A stretch of 12,384 nucleotides of DNA from Solobacterium sp. (GTDB taxonomy: Bacteria; Bacillota_I; Bacilli_A; Erysipelotrichales; Erysipelotrichaceae): positions 1 to 12,384 of the forward strand of contig JAEEPV010000220.1 in NCBI GenBank assembly GCA_016284975.1. The letters are read 5' to 3'. Shown one piece after another: positions 7,231 through 12,384 of the stretch; position 1 is the stretch's first letter; each line of letters begins with the position of its first letter. Made by a program: the position numbers and the translations under genes. Below the pieces are notes generated by a model that saw only the letters and a list, made by a program, of their open reading frames with translations, searched no databases and had not been told where the DNA came from.

Positions 7231-9228
7231 ATGCGAATCGGTTTGTTTACAGATACCTTTCCGCCCGATCTCAACGGGGTGGCCAATTCTACCTATATTC
7301 TTTTTAACGAGCTCAAAAAACATGGGCATGATGCTTTCGTCGTTTGTACGCGTTCCGGTACCGGCTGGGCCCAGTGGAATGAAGAACATGATGTACTGCG
7401 GCTGGCAGGGATGAAGTTTCGTCATCTTTATGGATACGCAGTCACAACACCATGGCATGTCAATGCGCTGAACGAGATCCGGGCGCTGAATCTCGATGTG
7501 ATCCACGTACAGACCGAGTTCGGTGTCGGTATTTTTGCGCGGACCTGTTCGAAAAATCTCGGTATTCCGCTTGTCAGCACCTATCACACCTCCTATGAGG
7601 ACTATACGCATTATGTGAATATCCTGAAGTCAGACCGGATGGATGAACGTATGAAATCGGCAGTCGCCTGGTTTTCCAGATTTATGTCGGATACCTGTGT
7701 GGAAGTGATTGCCCCCAGCAAAAAGACCAGGGAGCTTCTGGAAAGCTATCATGTGAGCACGGAAATCAACATTGTTCCGACGGGTCTTGACCTTTCCCTG
7801 TTCGACCCGGCAAAGCAGCCGGAAGGACGTACCGCAGAGATCCGCAGGGAGTTTGGCTTTACAGACAGCGAACGTCTGGTGATCTATCTTGGCCGGCTGG
7901 CGGAGGAAAAATCACTGGATCTTGTGATCGAGGGATTTGAACGGGCTGCTGAAAAGGGCTGCCATCTGAACCTATTGATCGTCGGAGGGGGACCGGATCT
8001 GGAACGGCTGAAAAAGATCGTCAGTGCAAAACAGCTTGCCAACGTGACGCTTGCCGGACCGCGAGAGGCGGATCAGGTGCCGGATTATTACCGGGCTGCG
8101 GATTTCTTTGTCAGCGCATCGCTGTCAGAGACACAGGGGATGACATTTGTTGAGGCAATGGCATCCGGTCTGCCGCTGCTTGCCCGTAAGGATACTGTTC
8201 TGGAAGAACTTCTGATCGATGGAAAAACCGGATGGTACTTTACGGATGCGGAAGATCTTTCCGAAAAACTGCTGAAGCTGGAGACGATGGATACGAAAGA
8301 ACTGCTTGCCATGAAGAAGGCGGCGAAGGAACAGGTGAAGCCGCTGAGCAGTGAAGTCTTTTATGAGCGGGCAATTGAGGTCTATCAGAAGGCGATTGAT
8401 ATTTATGCGAATATGCTGACGGTAGAGGACGTACAGGTCAAGGACGATATCGTTCAGGTGTACCTGCAGGACATGCAGGGAAGAAGCCGCGAGGATGTAA
8501 GGGTCGTAATGACACTGGATGATTATTATAACGACGGCATCCGCAAGGGTTCCCGTCTTTCTGCCGACCGGATCAAAGCGATCCAGAAGAAGCAGGAAGG
8601 GGTGCAGGCCTGGAGGGCGATACTCCGGCGGATTGCGGTCAAGGACCGTACCCGCAAGGAAGTCTATGACTGGCTGACGAAGAAGACATCCTGTGATATC
8701 GAAACGATCAATTCCATCGTCGCAAAGCTGGAAGAGAAGGGTTATGTCGATGATGAGCGCTACTGTACAGAAGTGCTTTCCAACATGCGGAATGCGTTGT
8801 ATGGCGAAGAGCGGATGATTCGTACGCTGCGCAAAAAAGGCATTTCCATGGAGATGATCCAGGAGAAGCTTGCGACAGAACCGGTTGAAGAAATCGAACA
8901 GGCACGGAAGTATGCAAAAAAGGCTGCTTCTTCCATTACCGATTCCAGCATTCGAATGAAAAAACAGAAGCTGAAGATCAAGCTCATGACCAACGGTTTC
9001 AGTTCGGAAACTGCGCAGGAAGTAGCCGACACATTTGATTGGGAACATGATTCGGAAAAGGAACTGGAAAACCTGCGCCGCTGTGCACAGAAGGCCAGAA
9101 AGCGCTATGAGAAGAAATACACCGGCACCAAGCTGCGCAATACGGTATACCGTTACTGCAGTGCACAGGGCTACCAGCCGGAAGATATTTATGTGATACT
9201 GGATGAATTGGAGTGGCAGAATGACTAA
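7231..9228 (+). CDS. GT4 glycosyltransferase fused to RecX (probable diacylglycerol glucosyltransferase-RecX fusion)
   Basis: A 665-aa protein made of two normally separate proteins. Residues 1 to about 390 form a complete GT4 enzyme: the acceptor-side loop in MRIGLFTDTFPPDLNG (1-16), STYHTSYEDY (116-125), the donor-site LGRLAEEKS (220-228) and the E-x7-E motif Glu300 to Glu308. It resembles 1,2-diacylglycerol 3-glucosyltransferases, which put the first sugar on diacylglycerol at the membrane. Residues about 396-665 form a full-length RecX, the modulator of RecA filaments: a short beta-rich N-terminal part (397-445), then three-helix repeats with AWRAILRRIAVKDRTRKEV (460-478), LEEKGYVDDERY (500-511), LRKKGIS (533-539) and LMTNGFSS (585-592). 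The frame is continuous across the junction. An internal ATG at 8413 has no ribosome binding site at suitable distance, so free RecX is not expected from translation alone. GAGG at 7221-7224 precedes the start by 6 nt. The stop overlaps the yhaM start. Confidence 0.88.
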   Translation: MRIGLFTDTFPPDLNGVANSTYILFNELKKHGHDAFVVCTRSGTGWAQWNEEHDVLRLAGMKFRHLYGYAVTTPWHVNALNEIRALNLDVIHVQTEFGVGIFARTCSKNLGIPLVSTYHTSYEDYTHYVNILKSDRMDERMKSAVAWFSRFMSDTCVEVIAPSKKTRELLESYHVSTEINIVPTGLDLSLFDPAKQPEGRTAEIRREFGFTDSERLVIYLGRLAEEKSLDLVIEGFERAAEKGCHLNLLIVGGGPDLERLKKIVSAKQLANVTLAGPREADQVPDYYRAADFFVSASLSETQGMTFVEAMASGLPLLARKDTVLEELLIDGKTGWYFTDAEDLSEKLLKLETMDTKELLAMKKAAKEQVKPLSSEVFYERAIEVYQKAIDIYANMLTVEDVQVKDDIVQVYLQDMQGRSREDVRVVMTLDDYYNDGIRKGSRLSADRIKAIQKKQEGVQAWRAILRRIAVKDRTRKEVYDWLTKKTSCDIETINSIVAKLEEKGYVDDERYCTEVLSNMRNALYGEERMIRTLRKKGISMEMIQEKLATEPVEEIEQARKYAKKAASSITDSSIRMKKQKLKIKLMTNGFSSETAQEVADTFDWEHDSEKELENLRRCAQKARKRYEKKYTGTKLRNTVYRYCSAQGYQPEDIYVILDELEWQND

Positions 9229-10156
9229 GATCAAAGAGTTTAAGGAAAAGCAGCGTTTTACACAGAACCTGCTTGTAAAAAGTGTTGTTAAGGGCGTGAC
9301 ACAGAAGGGATCACCGTATCTCAGCCTGGTGCTGCAGGATAATACCGGAACAATCGACGGAAAGTTCTGGGATGCTTCTGAGAAGGATATGGAAGAGGCA
9401 AAGCCGGGACATGTCGAACTGGTTTCCTTTGAAGTGCTGGACTATAACAACGCGCTGCAGCTGAGAGTTCATTCCATCAAGGATATCGATCAGGAACCGA
9501 TCGATCTCAGCGAATATGTCATGAGTTCTCCTGTTGAAGTTGAACAGCTGAAGGAACGTATCCGCGGTTATATTCAGTCGATCCAGAATGAGAACCTGAA
9601 AAAGCTCGTAACCGGCATGTTTCAAAGAGCCGGTAGGACATTCTTTGACTATCCTGCGGCATCCCGCATTCATCACAATTATCTTGGCGGTCTTGCCGAA
9701 CATACGATGGGAATGGCCAACCTGGCAGATTATATCGCCGGTGCCTATCCTTATCTGAACCGCGATCTTCTGATCTCCGGTGTTCTTGTTCATGATATGG
9801 GCAAGATTGCAGAACTTGGCGGCCTTGTATCCAATGAGTATACGCTGGAAGGAAAACTGATCGGACATATTTCCATCGGTCATGGCTGGCTGATGGAGAC
9901 TGCTGAATCGCTCGGTCTTGCGGATGCGCAGGAAACACTGCTGTTAAGACATATGCTGCTGTCGCATCACGGGAAGAATGAATTCGGATCACCGGTACTG
10001 CCGCAGATCCCGGAAGCAGAAGCGCTTTATCTGATCGACTATATGGATTCCCGCATGGTTGCACTGCGGTCTGCGCTGGAAAACGTCAAACCGGGACAGT
10101 GGTCACAGAAGATGTTTGCGTTTGAGAACCGGCAGTTCTATAAGGCGGGAAAGTAA
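9221..10156 (+). CDS. yhaM: YhaM-family 3'-5' exonuclease (OB fold plus HD domain)
   Basis: A 311-aa protein, close to the 314 aa of Bacillus YhaM, a metal-dependent 3'-5' exoribonuclease that also degrades single-stranded DNA. Residues 12-90 look like an OB-fold nucleic-acid-binding domain (LVLQDNTGTIDGKFW at 36-50). Residues about 145-290 are an HD domain, with His161 in GLAEHT, His191-Asp192 in LVHDMGK, His216/His221 in LIGHISIGH, His249-His250 in LLSHHG and Asp273 in LIDYMDSR. The ATG at 9221 overlaps the end of the preceding gene by 8 nt (ATGACTAA), and GGAG at 9210-9213 serves it from inside that gene, so translation is probably coupled. murT begins 3 nt after its stop. All expected metal ligands are present. 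The link to the envelope genes around it is not obvious. Confidence 0.92.
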   Translation: MTKIKEFKEKQRFTQNLLVKSVVKGVTQKGSPYLSLVLQDNTGTIDGKFWDASEKDMEEAKPGHVELVSFEVLDYNNALQLRVHSIKDIDQEPIDLSEYVMSSPVEVEQLKERIRGYIQSIQNENLKKLVTGMFQRAGRTFFDYPAASRIHHNYLGGLAEHTMGMANLADYIAGAYPYLNRDLLISGVLVHDMGKIAELGGLVSNEYTLEGKLIGHISIGHGWLMETAESLGLADAQETLLLRHMLLSHHGKNEFGSPVLPQIPEAEALYLIDYMDSRMVALRSALENVKPGQWSQKMFAFENRQFYKAGK

Positions 10157-10159
10157 CGT

Positions 10160-11488
10160 ATGGATATCAGACTTTCGCTTGTTCAGAAACTTCATTCCAT
10201 ACTGGCAAAAGCAGGCCGGGGCGGTTCGCTGCCGGGAGAACTGGCGCTGCGGTTAGATCCGAAGTTTCTGGAAAAATTCAAACTGCCGCAGGATGTAGTT
10301 CTTGTGACCGGAACCAACGGCAAGACGACTACGTCCAATCTGGTGGCGGAAGCGCTGCGTGCCAACGGACTTACGGTCCTGAATAATCACCGCGGCGATA
10401 ACCTGAATGTCGGGATTGCGACCACACTGGCCGCCGGATCGGATCCGGAATACAACATAACTGCTCAGGCACTCGTTCTGGAAGTAGATGAGCTGACCCT
10501 TTACCGCCAGTTCAGGACATTGAAACCGACGGCACTGGTCGTGACGAATTTCTTCCGGGATCAGCTGGATCGGGCCGGAGAAATGGAAACGATCATCCGC
10601 AAATTAATAGAAGTTACGGAGGACTTTGAAGGGCATCTGATCCTGAACGGGGATGACCCCAATGTCATCCGTCTTGCGGATACGGCAAAAAAGGCAAAGG
10701 TCCATTTCTTTTCCGTACGGGAAACGATCAAATCGGTGAATATTTCGGATGAAGCCGGAGAAGGCAAGTTCTGTCCGCGGTGCGGACGGCCGCTTGCCTA
10801 TGACTATTATCAGTATTCGCATATCGGACGGTTCCGCTGCAGTTTCGACCACTTTGGCGAGATCCGGCCGGATCTTACAGTTACCTCTGTTGATTTTGAC
10901 CACGGTACTTTTCAGGCAGCCGGTAAGACCTACCATTCTTTCGTCAATTCCATTTACGGCGTATACAATTGTGCGGCGGTGTTATGTCTTGTAAGGGCGA
11001 TGGGTCTGAAGATGGAACCCTGTGATGAGGTGTTCTCCAATTATGAACTGAAAGAAGGAAGAGACGAGGTATTTGAACTCAGCCGTCCCTGTACGATCAA
11101 TCTGGTCAAGAATCCGACCGGCGCCAATGAGGTAATGAAATATATTATTGCCCAGCCGGGAGAAAAAAATATCTGTATCTTCCTGAATGACAATGATCAG
11201 GATGGCCATGATGTTTCCTGGATCTGGGACGCTCATTTTGAACGGCTGAATGATCCGCTGGTCAAAACGATTGTCTGTTCGGGATTACGGGCATATGATA
11301 TGGCGCTGCGCCTGAAATATGAAGGCCTGGAAGATCGGATCAGGGTGATCGAATCCGCACAGGAGGCCATTGCGTGGCTGGATGAGGCCAATCTGGAAAG
11401 TCATGTGATTTCGACTTATACCGCACTCCACTCGACAAGAGCGGTGCTGGCAAAGCGTGTGAAAAGGGGAAGACGGAAATGGATGTAA
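10160..11488 (+). CDS. murT: Lipid II isoglutaminyl synthase, Mur ligase-like subunit MurT
   Basis: MurT is the ATP-using subunit of the MurT-GatD complex that converts the D-Glu of the lipid II stem peptide to D-isoglutamine, acting at the cytoplasmic membrane face. The 442-aa protein has the MurT N-terminus (LHSILAKAGR), the P-loop GTNGKTTTSN (51-60), NNHRGDNLNVG (75-85), the Mur ligase centre VVTNFFRDQLDR (127-138), the MurT C-terminal domain motif LVKNPTGANEV (315-325) and DGHDVSWIWD (348-357), which carries the Asp thought to complete the GatD catalytic triad. The inserted zinc ribbon is altered: Cys205, Cys208 and Cys227 are present, but position 230, where the fourth Cys is expected, is Asp, followed by His231. 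It starts 3 nt after yhaM with only a weak purine-rich stretch before it, and overlaps gatD by 10 nt. Confidence 0.95.
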   Translation: MDIRLSLVQKLHSILAKAGRGGSLPGELALRLDPKFLEKFKLPQDVVLVTGTNGKTTTSNLVAEALRANGLTVLNNHRGDNLNVGIATTLAAGSDPEYNITAQALVLEVDELTLYRQFRTLKPTALVVTNFFRDQLDRAGEMETIIRKLIEVTEDFEGHLILNGDDPNVIRLADTAKKAKVHFFSVRETIKSVNISDEAGEGKFCPRCGRPLAYDYYQYSHIGRFRCSFDHFGEIRPDLTVTSVDFDHGTFQAAGKTYHSFVNSIYGVYNCAAVLCLVRAMGLKMEPCDEVFSNYELKEGRDEVFELSRPCTINLVKNPTGANEVMKYIIAQPGEKNICIFLNDNDQDGHDVSWIWDAHFERLNDPLVKTIVCSGLRAYDMALRLKYEGLEDRIRVIESAQEAIAWLDEANLESHVISTYTALHSTRAVLAKRVKRGRRKWM

Positions 11489-12240
11489 AGATTCTCTGGA
11501 TGTATCACGACCTGATGGATCTCTATGGAGACAAGGGAAATATTCAGGTCCTGAAGACACGCTGTGAAAAACGGGGAATCGATGTGCAGGTGGATACCTG
11601 CGGAATCGGAGAGAAACAGAATATCGATTCCTATGATATTTTCTTTCTCGGTGGCGGAGCGGACCGGGAACAGAATCTGATCTTTGAAGATCTTCTGAGC
11701 CGAAGGGACGCAATTGAACAGGCGATGAAGAGCGGTACGGCATTTCTTCTGATCTGCGGCGGCTACCAGATGTTTGGCAAGTACTACCGGGATCAGGACG
11801 GAAAAACCGTAAACGGACTTTCCTTTTTCGATTACTATACCGAGGCAAAAGACCGGGATCATCGCTGTATCGGAAATATCGCGATCGATGTAGAAATGGA
11901 TGGAGAACGGTTCCCTGCGGTCGGGTTTGAAAACCATGGCGGTCAGACCAGAAATGTCAGTACGCCTCTTGGCCGGGTGATCAAAGGGCACGGCAATGAA
12001 TTTCAGGGACAGTTTGAAGGATTCCTGAATGATCAGGTTGCCGCTACTTATATGCATGGACCGCTGCTGCCGAAGAATCCGATGATCGCGGATCTGATTC
12101 TGAAGCGTGGTCTGAAACGCCGCTTTGGCGATGTTGCGCTGGAACCGCTGGATGATGTTCTGGAAACCCAGGCAAGAACGATCATGCTGAAACGGATTGG
12201 CGCAGAAGCACCTGCTGCGAATGCTTCTTCCGAGAACTGA
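11479..12240 (+). CDS. gatD: Lipid II isoglutaminyl synthase, glutamine amidotransferase subunit GatD
   Basis: GatD hydrolyses glutamine and passes ammonia to MurT for amidation of lipid II, which is needed for efficient peptidoglycan cross-linking in many Gram-positive bacteria. The 253-aa protein is a class I (triad) amidotransferase of the CobB/CobQ type. It has FFLGGGADREQ at 55-65, the nucleophile Cys93 in LLICGGYQMFG (90-100), GFENHGGQT at 149-157 and the catalytic His193 in ATYMHGPLLPKNP (189-201). The third triad residue is expected to come from MurT. Its start overlaps the murT end by 10 nt, with AAGGGGA at 11464-11470 in front, so the two subunits are probably translated in a coupled way. 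About 12 residues after 240 form an Ala/Ser-rich tail of unknown meaning. It is the last gene of the operon. Confidence 0.95.
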   Translation: MDVKILWMYHDLMDLYGDKGNIQVLKTRCEKRGIDVQVDTCGIGEKQNIDSYDIFFLGGGADREQNLIFEDLLSRRDAIEQAMKSGTAFLLICGGYQMFGKYYRDQDGKTVNGLSFFDYYTEAKDRDHRCIGNIAIDVEMDGERFPAVGFENHGGQTRNVSTPLGRVIKGHGNEFQGQFEGFLNDQVAATYMHGPLLPKNPMIADLILKRGLKRRFGDVALEPLDDVLETQARTIMLKRIGAEAPAANASSEN

Positions 12241-12245
12241 AAAAA

Positions 12246-12292
12246 AAAACAATCTTTTCCAAAACAGATTACTGTATGGAGAAGATTGTTTT
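12246..12292. terminator. Bidirectional terminator between convergent genes
   Basis: AAAACAATCTTTTCC (12246-12260) pairs with GGAGAAGATTGTTTT (12278-12292) over 15 bp with one wobble. The 17-nt loop can itself form ACAG/CTGT. On the + strand only four T's follow, while on the minus strand the run of A's at 12240-12249 gives a ten-U tract. It should stop both gatD and the convergent minus-strand gene, the latter more strongly. Confidence 0.85.
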
Positions 12293-12314
12293 CAATTATG
12301 CCTGCTTTGAATGC

Positions 12315-12384
12315 TCAGCCCTTCAGCTGGGCAAGCACTTCATCAAGATCGACGTCTTCCGCTTTCTCAAACAGAATGTGAAGA
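12315..12384 (-). CDS. 3' end of a convergent gene (partial, unidentified)
   Basis: Read on the minus strand, the last bases of the window encode 22 residues ending in a stop whose complement is at 12315-12317: LHILFEKAEDVDLDE, then VLAQLKG. The 5' part lies outside the window. Support comes from the well-placed terminator just beyond its stop, with a U-tract oriented for this strand, and from ordinary codon use. The acidic, probably helical tail is too short to assign a family. Confidence 0.6.
   Translation of the reverse strand, partial: LHILFEKAEDVDLDEVLAQLKG

Noticed and set aside
8413..8415. Internal ATG that could start a separate RecX
   Set aside because: The nearest AAGG (8389-8392) is about 20 nt away, too far for initiation, and no -10 box was seen next to it. 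The fusion reading is simpler.
8125..9234. Open frame of 369 codons on the minus strand opposite the RecX fusion
   Set aside because: The composition is shadow-like (Ile, Leu, His, Cys rich) and the + strand frame has clear GT4 and RecX motifs.

Overview
The window looks like chromosomal DNA of an anaerobic, low-to-middle GC Gram-positive bacterium (Bacillota). By eye base composition is near 50% GC, and an Erysipelotrichia-like host is a plausible but unproven guess. The reasons are a one-chain pyruvate:ferredoxin oxidoreductase (strict-anaerobe metabolism), the MurT/GatD lipid II amidation pair (Gram-positive walls), a YhaM-type HD exoribonuclease, a RecX domain, and a pair of glycosyltransferases resembling the glycolipid synthases of streptococci and mollicutes. 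No mobile element, rRNA, tRNA or CRISPR array was seen.

Layout. Positions 1-47 hold the terminator of an unseen upstream gene. Positions 155-3822 are a self-contained transcription unit: a promoter, a strong ribosome binding site, nifJ and a strong terminator. Positions 3862-4994 hold a second single-gene unit. It encodes a protein with two fused GNAT acetyltransferase domains, its promoter carries a perfect 8-bp-arm dyad, and its terminator runs directly into the next promoter. From 5101 to 12240 six genes lie head to tail on the + strand: a CpoA-like GT4 glycosyltransferase, a flippase-like membrane protein, a second GT4 glycosyltransferase fused in frame to a full RecX protein, yhaM, murT and gatD. 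From 6174 on, the genes are separated by 16 nt, -8 nt, 3 nt and -10 nt, so they are almost certainly one operon. A symmetric terminator at 12246-12292 separates gatD from the 3' end of a convergent minus-strand gene that runs off the window.

How the genes work together. NifJ makes acetyl-CoA and reduced ferredoxin from pyruvate. The six-gene block is mainly an envelope cluster. The two GT4 enzymes probably build a mono- and then a diglycosyl-diacylglycerol, the flippase-like protein is a candidate for moving that glycolipid (or another lipid) across the membrane, and MurT/GatD amidate the D-Glu of lipid II. RecX (recombination control) and YhaM (nuclease) are embedded among them without an obvious functional reason.

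The most unusual points are the glycosyltransferase-RecX fusion, two adjacent genes whose promoters lie so close to the ATG that the mRNAs should be leaderless, a MurT whose zinc ribbon has Asp where the fourth Cys is expected, and a dyad occupying the spacer of the acetyltransferase promoter. I did not find a wholly new defence or mobile system. The fusion protein is the best candidate for something undescribed.
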